64,000 nucleotides of DNA from positions 992,001-1,056,000 of the forward strand of contig CP084614.1 of assembly GCA_025917655.1 (NCBI GenBank), given 5' to 3'. The notes beneath the pieces were generated by a model, which did no database searches, was not told where the DNA came from, and saw only the letters and a list, made by a program, of their open reading frames with translations. Positions 12,367-23,200 of this stretch are shown one piece after another (the stretch's first letter is position 1; every line of letters begins with the position of its first letter). Source of the DNA: Chlorella sorokiniana. Taxonomy: Eukaryota; Chlorophyta; Trebouxiophyceae; Chlorellales; Chlorellaceae. Made by a program: the position numbers and the translations under genes.

Positions 12367-12990
12367 GCGCTTGCGCAACCTCTTTCGGCACGGTCGATGC
12401 CTAATTGTTCCGGGCGCATGCATCCCGCAGCGATAACAAATGTTCCTGGAGGTGGTGTGCTGGAAGTCGCAGCAGCGAACTGTTATACCCACAACCTTTC
12501 ATGCCTGTCTGGCGGGGAGTCGCACAGCATGTATAGCAGGCGGTATCATCATTAAAAGCCGACCCGCTCTGGGCGCTCGCCATTTCGTCCACCTTTACCT
12601 TGCCGTTTTCATTGCACTCTCAGCATTCCGCTTATGTACACACACTTGGTTAAGTGAGGACAAGCGCCGACATGTGCATGTTGGCGCTGTTGGCGCATCC
12701 TGGCAGCTGAAATGCAGTTGTTTGGTCATTTTAGTGGCGACTGTTCTACAGCTGAAGCTTCTGTATCCCTGGCGTTGGTTTGATTGTCGTAGCCTGTGAG
12801 CCCCATCTCTGGCCAGCATGTGGCGACGTGCACAGCATGGACAGCGGGCGCAATCGCCGGTATCGCCATCAAAAGCCGACCTGCTCCCCTGCGCTCGCCA
12901 TTCCGTCCATCGTTCTCTTACTGTTGTAATCTGTACTCTCAGCATTTTGCTTCCATACACAAACTTGGCAAAGTAAGGACAAAGGTCGAC
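12367..12990. other. Intergenic region containing a duplicated leader
   Basis: No coding exon is supported between the BolA stop and the next start codon. The main content is an imperfect direct repeat, described separately, whose second copy ends at the start codon of the next gene. Confidence 0.6.
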
Positions 12991-12993
12991 ATG
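12509..12993 (+). repeat. Imperfect direct repeat of a promoter/5' leader (offset about 318 bases)
   Basis: Copy 1 (about 12509-12674) and copy 2 (about 12825-12993) share, in order, the blocks cacagcatg, ggtatc, aaaagccgac, gcgctcgccatt, cgtcca, actctcagcatt, acttgg, aaggacaa or gaggacaa, and a terminal gacatg. Spacings between matching blocks stay at 317-319 bases. Copy 2 ends at the ATG (12991) of the probable plastid protein. Copy 1 ends at an ATG (12672) followed by a stop after 12 codons. This looks like a duplicated promoter plus leader, with only the downstream copy attached to a gene. Confidence 0.75.
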
Positions 12994-14921
12994 CAGATCA
13001 CTACCCACTTCGGCGCAGCAACCTCGGGGCGCACTAGCATGCATCTCTCAGGTGCGTAAGAGCCTGCCACGCCAAAGAGAGATTGCCGGGCGGGCTTGCC
13101 AGGCCCTAGTCGGGCATCACCAACCTGCTTGCCCAATCTGCGGCGGCTCTGACCCCACTGGCCCCCAACTTCATCTTGCAGGCCGCCAGGCGTCGTTTGC
13201 AGGGCGCCGCATTGCCGCACCACCGGGGTGGGCGTCCAACCGTCGCACGAAATCACATGCGCGGTTCGAGCTGAAGGCCGCGGCTCTGCCCGACCTGCTG
13301 GTGGGTTACTGCTGCATCAAAGCCGGCGAAGGCCGGCCTCAGCCGGGCCCGATGCCCGCGACCCGTCCTTCTGCCTCCACTACTGTCGTTTCCCGTCGCC
13401 GCCTCCCAGCCGACGCCCCTTGGTGCGCCACGCAGCGCCCTCACCCCACATTGCCCCTCCACTCTGCAGCCGCCATCGCCAACACGCCGCCCAGATGGAC
13501 CCAACAAGGACTCAGCCGCGCTGGACCGCCCCTACATCTCCGACAAGTCCCCCAGAAGCAAGCGGAGCCTGTGGCGCGGCATCCCTTGCGGCGAGCCGCC
13601 CGCCACCGGCCTGCTGCAGGAGCCACTGATGGTGCAGACCGCCCCTGCGCGCTACAGCTACGGCACCTGCGATTCCTACTCCACCCAGCCCACCCACAAG
13701 GACGTCAACGCCGACACGGCTGCCTGGCTGCGCGGCCTCGACTACACCGCCCAGCGCCAGCAGGTGGGTATTCTTGGGGGATGCACTGGTGGCTGCTTCC
13801 GTGCTGCAGCCAGCCACACCCCTGGCTTGCACCCAGCCCAGTGGCTTGGTGCCGCGTGCGACTGATGATGACCCAACGCCCTTTGTTCCCTCCCGTTCAA
13901 ATTGTGCAGCTGGCGATTCACTACCGCAAGGTGCCGCAGGCCATCGGCGCCGCCGAGATGAGCCCCGAGACCGCCGCCGACAACCTCACCTTTGTTGCCC
14001 GCTACTACGGCCCCCTGCTGGAGGCCAAGGCCCCTGGCGGCGACAGCGTGCTGGTGGCCCACCCCGTCGGTCTGGTCGAGATGCTGGGTGAGCCATGGGT
14101 GGTGCGGGCTGAGGCTTCTTTGTTTTGCCAGCTGGCGCCGCGCAGAGCGCCTGCCCACCTCCCTGCTGATGCGAGGGCACCTGTTCCTTGCTCACCTGGC
14201 CCCCTGTTCTTGATCCTTTCTATCTTTGCAGAGGGCGCGCTGCAGTGCTGCGACCTGCTCCTGATGAAGGAAGAGCTGCTGCAGCCCCGGGAGGCCCTGC
14301 TGACCGCCGCTGCCGCCGCCGAGGTGCTGTCCCACCTCTCCTTTGGCAGCCAGGCGTCTGCCGCCCCCTACCAGACCATCTGGCTCAACCTGAAGACGCG
14401 CCTGTCCACCTCCGCTGCCGCCCTGGGCCCCGCCGCCATCCCCGAGGAGGCCGTGGTGGGTCTGTACGAGTCGTGCGCACGCGGGCCGCTGCACATGACC
14501 CCTGGTGCGGCCACACCTTTGACGCCGCCGCCAAGCACCACCTGCAAGCTGGCTTCAGCGGCCCAAAGGTGTGCACTGGCTGGGAGCGCCGCTGGGCCCT
14601 GCCTGGACTGGAACAGCGCCAGCCTATGTACAGTGCCAGCCTGGCATTTGCTTCTACGCAAGGCAAGCTCTTGCCTCATTTGCTCCTTCCTGACTGTGTG
14701 CTCCCCTGCTGCTGCAGGCTGCGCTCAGCTTTGCCGAGAGCTGGGCAACCCTAGTGGCTCGCGGGCGCTTCCAGTTTGTGCCGGAGCGCTTTGAGGCCAT
14801 CATGGCAGCGGTGCTGTCCCACCCGCTGACAGATGCCCAGCTGAAGCAGGCGCTGGCCATCCCCGCCCTGCTGCCCGTGGAGGCGCGCCTGGGTGTGCGC
14901 TCCTGGGGCTGGCAGTCCTGA
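12991..14921 (+). CDS. Unrecognised protein with a chloroplast-type leader
   Basis: Exon 1 (from 12991) encodes MQITTHFGAATSGRTSMHLS. After introns it continues GRQASFAGRRIAAPPGWASN and then a basic stretch ending ELKAAALPDLL: serine-, arginine- and alanine-rich and acid-poor, like a transit peptide. The mature part has a segment with ISDKSPRSKRSLWRGIPCG, then ARYSYGTCDSYSTQPTHKD, then LAIHYRKVPQAIGAAEMSPE, then YYGPLLEAKAPGGDSVLVAH, then a helical region rich in Ala and Leu (EGALQCCDLLLMKEELLQPR). It ends in FQFVPERFEAIMAAVLSHPL and GVRSWGWQS, with the stop at 14919-14921. About 350 residues are predicted with no membrane helix. The long conserved-looking helices suggest a real folded protein, but no family is recognised. 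A one-base slip near 14480 is needed to join VGLYE to TFDAAAKHHLQAGFSG. Confidence 0.75.
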
Positions 14922-16215
14922 GCCGCACAGCAGCGCCGCCGCTTGCCGAGGCAGGCCGAGCGCGCTACAGCGGCCGCTCCGGGTGACGAGCCCCTTCCTG
15001 CCACCCACCACGTTGACTGCAAACTATGCAGCAATGAACAACTCTCTTTGCAGCCTTCATGCTGGATTTTCCAAGATGAACAATTTTCTCAGCACAGCAA
15101 CATGCTGGCTGCAAAATGCACGACCCTCCGTTGTGCCGTCCGCCGGGCCATTCTCCCTGCTGAGTGCGTCGCCCACTGTCATGGCAGGCCGTTGTGCAAT
15201 GCCTATATATGCCCACATCTGGGCCATTTCCCACTCCAGGCCACCCCTCCAGTTTTCTCCACAGTTCCTTGCCCTGTACCTGCACCGTCGCCCCTGGCGT
15301 TGCGCTGCTGCCATGCGGTCCCTATTACCAACCTGTCACCAACCTTACTTTGGGAACTTGACACTGACTTTGATTAACTTCACACTGACTATTGCTCTGC
15401 ACTTGTTCTGTTAGCGTTACCGCCATTGCCTGTACTACCCTGTTGTCTGTTTTCCAACTTTATCTAGCGCATGTCTGCTGCCTGCCCTTGCCTCTATCAC
15501 GACTCCCTGCTCACAGTTTCTAGGAGTAAGTCTGCCTACCACTGCCTTGAAAGAAAGACATCAGGCCCTGTGAAGACTACCCATGCCTCCGCCACCAGAC
15601 ATCTGCCGCTGATCGCCGCAGGTTGCCTGAGAAGTTGCTTACAGGCAAGGTGGTAGCAAAAATCAAGCTATGTTGGGAGGGACTAAACAGAGCGGGCAAC
15701 ATGTGCAGAAGTGGGCAGGACATGCGTCCGTGCCGAGAGCAGGAGCGGGAACAACTTGGATGGAGGGTTTACGGGGAGCAAAGGGTAAGCAGTACCAGAA
15801 GCAACCTGGGAGAGAAGGATGGGACGGGCATTCATTTGCTGTCTTGCAACGCAAAGCATTTTGGATCCTTTCCTTCCTTGACTGGGGGAGGGGCAAGGGG
15901 GGAGAGGCGAGCGCAGTACACAGCAAAGCAGGAGAGTCGCGTGTGGGTTTGACTGTGTGCAAAAGACCGGAGCTGGCGGAATGCCCGCTGCAGCAAAACA
16001 CGGCAAGTGGCTGCCGCGACCGGGCGACCCTTGGCAAATGAAACTGGGCCCCAGTGGGTATGGGTGGGGCACGCATGAAATGGTGCGCCGACAACGCTCA
16101 CAAACCGCCCTGCCGCGCAAGAGCCGCGGGCAGGCCGGGTGCAAAACTGGGCCTGCGGCACGCTGTGCTGCGCTGTGCTGTTCTGCGCTGTTCTGCGCTG
16201 CGCCGCGCTGCGCCC
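14922..16215. other. Convergent 3' intergenic region
   Basis: This lies between the ends of the probable plastid protein gene (+) and the AGPase gene (-). It is more AT-rich than the coding DNA and no open frame resembles a protein. No TGTAA was found close to the + gene's stop. The right end carries a GCTGT-rich repeat. Confidence 0.5.
16160..16212. repeat. ctgtgctgc / ctgttctgc simple repeat
   Basis: Alternating units of ctgtgctgcg and ctgttctgcg run up to within four bases of the AGPase stop codon and so would lie in its 3' untranslated region. Confidence 0.6.
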
Positions 16216-19200
16216 TCAGATGACGGTGCCCGAGGGGATGGTCTGGTTGCGCAGCACCACCACGATGCCGCTGCGGATGAAGTAGCCCTGCTCCTCGCGC
16301 GCCGCCTCCTGCACGCCCTCCCTGCACTCGGGGGCGGCGGGGGGACCATGCCCGGCGCACAAGTGGTCAGGAAAAGTGGAAGGGAAGTGGGGGCGCACGC
16401 CCCGAGCACAAAGCCGTATCGCGTGCCGGCATGTCACCCCCAAGCCAGGCGCCCCCTCTGCCCTGCACCAGTCGACTCGCCAGCGAGCCCCGCCCACCCC
16501 CAGACACACACACCACCCCAGCGGGGGCTCACTTGTTGATGATCTGCACGTTGTCGCCGATGCGCGCGTTCTTGTCCACGATGACGTTGCGCAGCGTGGA
16601 GCCCGAGCCGATGCCCATGGGCACGCCGCCCGCCTCGATGATGGCGCGCCGCTGCGAGTCGCTCTCGTAGTAGTCGCAGCCCATGATCATGGCGTCCTGG
16701 CGGCAGGAGGGGGGAGTGCGCGCGTGTGAGGGTGGGGGTGGCGGTGGCACAGGGGTGGTCCTCATGACCAGACGGCGCAGGGGGAGGGCCTGGCGCTGTC
16801 TGCAGAGATCCAGCGGCGGAGGAGCGCCTGCAAGCTGCGCGGTGCCCCAGGCGCAGGGCGCAGCCCCGCCGGCGTCAGTCTGGCCGTGGAGGCTCCGTTG
16901 CCGGGCATCCTGCTGCTGCTGCTGCTGCTGCTGCTGTGTGTGCTGCTGTGTGCTGCCGCTGCTGCTGCTGCTGCTGCTGTGTGTTGCCACGGCCGCAGCC
17001 GCCCACCTCGATGGTGACGCCCTCGTTGACGCGGGAGCGCAGGCCGATGATGGCGTGGTTGACGGTGCACTCGCGCAGGTAGGCGCCGTGGGAGACGATG
17101 GCGTCGGTCAGCTGGCTCTTGATGACCTTGGCGGGGGCAGGAAGCGGGGGAGGTGTAGATGGGGCCGGTGGGGTCGTGGAACTGGAAGTTGGGGGCTGCA
17201 GGGGGAGGGAGGGGGAGGGGAGGCGTGTTGGGGCCAAGCCTGGGCGATGCCAGCCAAGCTGCGCAGCGCGGGCACGTGGAGCACCGCATGGACGCGACAA
17301 GGGCCCGGCGTTGCCCAGCGATCAAAGCGCAGCGCTCGAGGCGCGCGCCGCGGGTCCCTGCCGGCAGCGACTGCGGGTTTGCCCCCTCTTTCCACACACC
17401 ACCGCCCCGCCGCCTCACGTTGTGTGTGAGGGCCAGGTTGGCGTTGAAGAAGGACTCGATGGTGCCGATGTCCTCCCAGTAGCCGTTGAACAGGTAGGCC
17501 TGCACGCTGTGGTCCTTGGCCGTCTGCGGGATGATCTCGCCGCCAAAGTCGTGGCTCGTCTTGTTCTGCGGGAGGGTTGGGGGGTGTGGGGGCGGGGTGC
17601 GCACGTGTGGGTGGGTGGGGGTGGGGGTGGGGGTGGGGTGGGGTGGGGTGGGGTGGGGTGGGGTGGGGTGACGACAGCAGCAAGCAGCAGCGCGAGCAAG
17701 CCTGGGTCGAGGGTCCTGGGCGAAGGCCCCTGCAGCCCCTGCCGGCACCCAGCAGCGCGGCTGCTGCCCCTCAACCCCCAGCAGCGCCCCACCTTGTCCA
17801 GCAGGTCCAGCATCAGGCTCTTCTTGAACACGTAGATGCCCATGGAGGCGATGAAGGGCGTCTGCTGCGCCGCCTCGGGGGACAGGCCTGCGCGCAGCGG
17901 GGCCGCAGGGAGCGCCGATCGCGGAGGGGCCGGCAGCAGCGAGGTGCCGGCCAGCCAGCAGAGGCTGCCACCACCGCCTTGCCTCGCCCCCAGCACACTC
18001 GGCCAGCAGCAAGTGGATGGGACGGGTGCACGGCAGACGGGCTGCCGACCGACACGGCGGGACAGCATGGCGCGGCAGCGTGGCAGCGCAGCGCACCCAG
18101 CACGGTGGTGTCCACCCGCATGCGGTCCAGGGCCTCCCCCTTGGGCTTCTCCGCAAACTCGGTGATGCGCCCCTCGCCGTCGATCTTCATCAGCCCAAAG
18201 TCCGAGGCGCGGGTGGCGTCCACGGGCAGGCAGCCGATGGTGACGTCGGCGCCCGTGGAACGATGGTGCTCCACAAACTGAAGCAGAGGAGGGCAGAGAG
18301 CGCAACAAGTGAAAGGCTCCAGCTGATCCCTTGGACACTGGCTGCTCATGCAATGCAATCTGGGCAGCTGGCAGCTACATACTGTGACCAAGCATGGCCT
18401 CTCTGGGGGCTGAGACTGGCCCCTGAACAAAGGACAGAGGCGGCGGGCGGGGCGGCGGTACCTTCATGTAGTCCATGCGGTACAGGTGGTCCCCAGACAG
18501 GATCACAATGTCCTCCACGTTGCGGTTCTTGATGTCCCGGAACAGCCAAGCGTACTGGCGCACAGCGTCAGCGGTGCCCTGCGCGAAACGCGGGCGGGGG
18601 GGGCCCGGGAGGGTGCGGCTAAGTCGTCAGGCAGGCCGCCTACTTCGAGACGGAGCGGCACCCGGCCCCTGTGCTCTTCCCCACGCTTCTTGCCGCAGCG
18701 CTGCTGCAGGGGGCGCGCCCAGCGCGGCAGCGCAGCCAGCACAGCAGGGCCCCAGGAGGGTCCCACCTGGAACCACTCCTTGTCTGTGGGCGTCTGCGTG
18801 GCGGCCAGCACCTCCACAAAGCCCTCGCCGCCAAAGCGCACGCCGCTGGCGCCAAAGCTGCGCAGTACGCAGGCGGAGGGCGGCCGGTTGAGCAAGGAGG
18901 CGAAAGCATGGGCACACGAGGGCAAGGATTGCACAGCTGGCAGCCCTGACCCGCGACAGCCGGCATGCACCCGGGTGGAGGCCAGTGTTGGCCGGCTGCT
19001 CACTTGTAAGTGCGGGCCAAGTGGCGGTTGAGGGAGGTGGAGTTGAACTGGGTGAGGATGTAGATCTTGGAGATGCCGCTGTTGATGCAGTTGCTCATGG
19101 GCACGTCAATCTGTGTGTGGGTGTGCGCGAGGGATGGGAGTGGGAGGGGCGCACGTGCGTCATGCCACAGCGGCGAGGACAAGGCCTGGCTTGCGCGACG

Positions 19201-19960
19201 GGTGACGCCACAGCTGGGGTTCGACACGGCGAGGTGCGGCGGCAGCAGCAGCCTATCCCATAACACATGTCATTAGCAAGGATTGAGCGCAAGAGCCGAG
19301 CGCAAGGAGCAGCCCAAGCAGCCGCCCAGGCGCACCAGGCGGTAGGCGCCGCCAATGGGCACCGCGGGCTTGGCACGGTTCTTGGTCAGCGGGTACAGGC
19401 GAGTGCCCGCGCCGCCACCCAGGATGACAGCTGCGGGAAGGGGTGCGCAGGCAGCTTGAGGCAGCAGCGACAGGTGGCGGCGGAGGTGCGATGCGCACGG
19501 GCAGCTGCTGCTGGCTCTGAACCCAAAGCTGGCGTCCGCCAGAAACCCCAGAAACTGCTGCCCTCTCCACGATGAGTCATTTTCCAGCCCGTCACGCCCT
19601 GCTCCTACCCATGACGCTGTTGGTGTTAGAACGGGCCATCATAGGCTCCCGCTCCGGCGCCGCCACCGCCTTCACATTCAGCCTGCAAAGGCGAGGGCAT
19701 CCAAAGGAGCGATTGATTTCCCGCATTTTGCCAGTTATGGTGATGGCATCGGCGAAGGGGGCAGGAGGCGGTCCCTGGAGGTTGAGGCAGCAGGTGGCTC
19801 ACCCCTGCTGCAGCAACCCGTGTTGACCCGCGAGCTTGCGGGCCTTATGCTGCACCCGAGTACCCCGCACAGACTGCTTGAAGCTGCCGCAGTGCTGCTT
19901 GGCCGCGCCGAAGCGCGCTACAGGCGCCGGGACAGCGCGCTCTGCAATAGCGGCCTGCAT
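16216..19960 (-). CDS. APS1: ADP-glucose pyrophosphorylase small subunit, plastidial
   Basis: This enzyme makes ADP-glucose from glucose-1-phosphate and ATP, the committed step of starch synthesis in the plastid. Exon 1 (start 19960) encodes a transit peptide, [20 protein letters not shown] and on to GLLQQG, joined in phase 2 to [20 protein letters not shown]. The nucleotidyltransferase domain follows: [20 protein letters not shown] (about 19400), [20 protein letters not shown] (19090), [20 protein letters not shown] (18500), [20 protein letters not shown] (18160) and [20 protein letters not shown] (17460). The left-handed beta-helix domain ends in [15 protein letters not shown] at 16216. About ten exons keep frame throughout. 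The small-subunit identity rests on the overall match, including the intact GDHLYRMDY site that makes this subunit catalytic. Introns hold a CTG tract and a GGGGT array. Confidence 0.95.
16911..16982. repeat. CTG/TG-rich microsatellite in an AGPase intron
   Basis: Two runs of CTG triplets are separated by tgtgtgctgctgtgtgctgc. The tract is intronic in APS1 (CAG on the coding strand). Confidence 0.8.
17609..17670 (+). repeat. GGGTGGGGT array, potential G-quadruplex, in an AGPase intron
   Basis: About a dozen G3-G5 runs separated by single T residues occupy 17609-17670 on the + strand. On the transcribed message of APS1 (minus strand gene) the intron is C-rich, so any quadruplex would form on the template DNA strand. 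It differs from the TTTAGGG telomere repeat. Confidence 0.8.
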
Positions 19961-20258
19961 CGCTCCGTGTTCCGCCCAGAAGACTCTTTGAATCTGAATT
20001 GATTGTCGTGACCACAAATCGATGTCAAACAAGTGGCAATCAGGAGGGTGAGTGATTGTACCGCGAGGTGTACTGGGAATTTGGGAAGGGCATGGCGCAG
20101 GTGCCGTCCGGCGGGCGTCTTCACATCTTTATCGTCAAAGCTGGCCGTCAAGCTGGCCAGCTGGCCAGCATAGGCTCTGTGGCGCCTTTACGGCTGTCAG
20201 GTGGTCGCCCTGAGCGCTCAAACAGGCGCCTTGGTTGAGTAAACTACTTATTACAGCC
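19961..20258. promoter_or_regulatory. Divergent promoter region between AGPase (-) and the kinase (+)
   Basis: There are 298 bases between two opposed start codons. The segment is relatively AT-rich, with stretches such as aatctgaattgattgtcgtg near 19990. It includes the local repeat gctggccgtcaagctggccagctggccag at 20140-20168. No factor-binding site is assigned. Confidence 0.45.
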
Positions 20259-23200
20259 ATGGAGCACCAAAGATTCAGCTTCATGACTGCTAGCCGCAGC
20301 CAGTCGTCTGTGGCGGCGATGGCGCACCAGAGGAGGTGTGCTCGGGCACGGTGTGGGCCCCTAGGGCAGCTCAGCCTTCGGTGCAAGGCTACTCGGCATG
20401 GGTTAATGCCGCCAAGCCCGCGTTAGAGCCCCGGGCGGGGCGCTCCTTCACCTGCCCATTGTTTGGGCGGTAGGGCAGGGGCGGCAGCGACGCGCGCCTC
20501 TTCTTGCACTTGCAGCTCACTCCTGCTGCTTATTTGGCCTTCCTGCTGTTATGCTCTCGCAGAGATTACCCCACCACCGCAGATGCCTATGACTTGGTGG
20601 AGGAGTGTGGCCGCGGCGTCAGCGCCACGGTGCGTGCCGCCGCCTCGCACCCACACACATGGACACTGATTGTTTGGCCAGGCTGCTGCCACCTGGTGGC
20701 TTTCTTTGGCCTGTGTGATGTGTGGGTCGTCTTTTTGCAGAATCTCGCTTGCGCTGCCAACTCATCGCTGCCGTTGCTTGTGGGCAGGTGTACCGTGCCA
20801 TTTGCAAGCAGTACAACGAGGAAGTTGCGGTGAAGCTCCTGGATCTGGAAAACATGAACTGCTCGCTGGACGAGATTGTGCGGGAGGCGCAGGTGAGGCT
20901 CTGCAAGCTTGTGCCCTGGCACGGCGGCCGCTAGGAGTCTTTCCCCGGCGGCTTGCCTGCTGCGTCGCATCATGGGGCACAGCACAGGAGCTCGCACCAT
21001 TTTGGCACAGCACAGGAGCGAAAATGGGGGCTGCTGTGCAGTCCATGCACGCCCTGCTCCCCGGCGCTTTGGCGCCCCAAGCAATCTCCTGGCATGCCTG
21101 GATCTTCTTGCCCCTCCGACCCGGGGCACCCCACCCTTCTGCCCGCCCCCGCCTGCAGACAATGCGCCAGCTCAACCACCCCAACCTGCTGCCCCTCTAC
21201 TGCTCCTTCGTGCACAAGGAGCACCTGTGGATGGTGATGCCGTACGTGCAGGGGGCTCCGTGCTCAACATCATGCGCTTTGCGTACCCAGAGGCGAGCAC
21301 ACGCCGCCCGCTGTCGGTCGGCGCACAGCTCCCAGGATGTTCCTGCCGAGTGCCAGCCGCAGCTGGGGTGCTTGTGTCCTGGTGAAGCAGGGTGCCTGCC
21401 CCTGCTGCTCGACATGTACACCTTAGCGGGGCAGGGCTCTCCCCGCCAACACACCGACACACAACCACCCCTTGTTTCCTCTTCCGCAGGGGCTGGAGGA
21501 GCCCGTGATTTCCACCATCATGAAGGACGTGCTCAAGGCGCTGGAGTACCTGCACCGCCAGGGCATCATCCACCGGGACATCAAGGTGGGGGCGGGCTGG
21601 GCTGGCGTGAGCAGCACGCAGCGGGTGGTCCTGGCACACGGGGCGGCGCGGTGGGGCTCTGGCCAGGCGGCCCTGGCAGGGCGCGCAACACGCAGCAGGG
21701 CCCAAGGGGGCTGAATGCTGGGGCCACCTGCGCATGCAGGCAAGCGCTGCCGTCGCGTGCGGCCCTGCCCCACCCCCCACATCTCTCTTGCCTTCCCGCA
21801 GGCCGGCAACATCTTGCTGGACAACGGCGGGCAGGTGCTGCTGGCCGACTTTGGTGTGGCGGCCACGCTGGAGCGCGGCGGCTCCTGGGGCAACCGCATG
21901 ATGTCGCGCAACACGTTTGTGGGCACGCCCTGCTGGATGGCGCCAGAGGTCATGGAGCAGAGCCAGGGGTGAGGCGGCGGGCGGCGGTTGTGCAGGCCGG
22001 GGTGCAGCCTGCTGAGGCTGGCAGCCCTGAGGCGGTTGGGCTGGTGCAGGAGCCGGCAGGACAGCTGCGCGTGCTCGGTCGGCTGCGCTCCGTCGCCCCC
22101 AAACCCCCCGCCCGGGCCCCCCGCCTGCCGCTGCGGCGCAGGTACGACTCTCGCGCCGACATCTGGTCCTTTGGCATCACGCTGCTGGAGCTGGCGCACG
22201 GGCACGCGCCCTTTGCGCGCCTGCCGCCCATGAAGGTGCTGCTGATGACGATCCAGAACCCGCCGCCCACCCTGGACTCAGACTCCTCCAAGAAGCACTT
22301 CTCCAAGGCGATGCGGGAGCTGGTGGCCAAGTGCCTGGTCAAGGACCCGGCCAAGCGGCCCACTGCCGCGCAGGTGGGCTGGCGGCGCCGCTGGGGGTGG
22401 GGGTGCAGGGGTGCAGCCACACGCAGGCACGCGCAGGCAGCGCAGGTGCATCCACCGTTGCCTGCATGGCTGCCTGCCCCTGCCCTCCCGGTGCACGTCC
22501 AGCGGTGCTGTGCGGGAGTGGGGGTATCTCTACTTCAGACCCCCTCCACCACCTTCCTTTAAGTGATGTATCGCCCGCCCGCCCCCCCCCCCCCCCCGCC
22601 CCCGCTTTGCAGCTGCTGGAGCACAAGTTCTTCAAGACCGCCCACGACCAGCAGTACCTGCAGAAACACCTGCTGGTGGGGCTGCCGCCCGCGCCGGAGC
22701 GCGTGCAGCTCATGCGCCAGGGCCACGTGAGTGAACAGGGGGCGGGCAGGGGGCCGTGCCTGCTGCCTGGCTGCTCGCACTCGCCGGCCGCTGCCCGCTG
22801 TTGCCGCCCTCCTGCCTGCAAGTGCCCGTGCTGCTCCCTGCTGCGGAGCAAGGGTTCCCTGGGGACGCTGCTCGGGTTGTAATGAGAAACGGCGGCAGCC
22901 TCCATTCCTGTGCTGACCCCCCTTTACACCCGTCCTCTCCACACGAGCAGGCTGCGCGGCAGGAGGTGCAGGACAAGGACATCCTGGCCAGCCAGCAGGA
23001 ATACCGCAAGGGGGTGTCGTCGTGGAACTTCGACGTGGCGGCGCTCAAGGCGGCGGCGGCGGCGGCCCGCGAGGACGACGATGGCGCGAGCGCCTGCCCC
23101 CATCTCGGAGGCTTCGGGTGGGCTGTTGGGGCTGGCCTGCTGGGGGCCGTCTGGAGGGGGCTGGGCAGGTTGGGGGCTTGCGGTGGGATGCCAGGTCTGG

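Noticed and set aside
17609-17670. Interstitial telomere sequence
   Set aside because: The unit is GGGGT, not the TTTAGGG repeat expected in chlorophytes, and the tract lies in an intron.
20670-22562. 630-codon open frame on the + strand
   Set aside because: It covers kinase introns and exons in a mix of frames. Only fragments match kinase motifs, so it is not a gene of its own.
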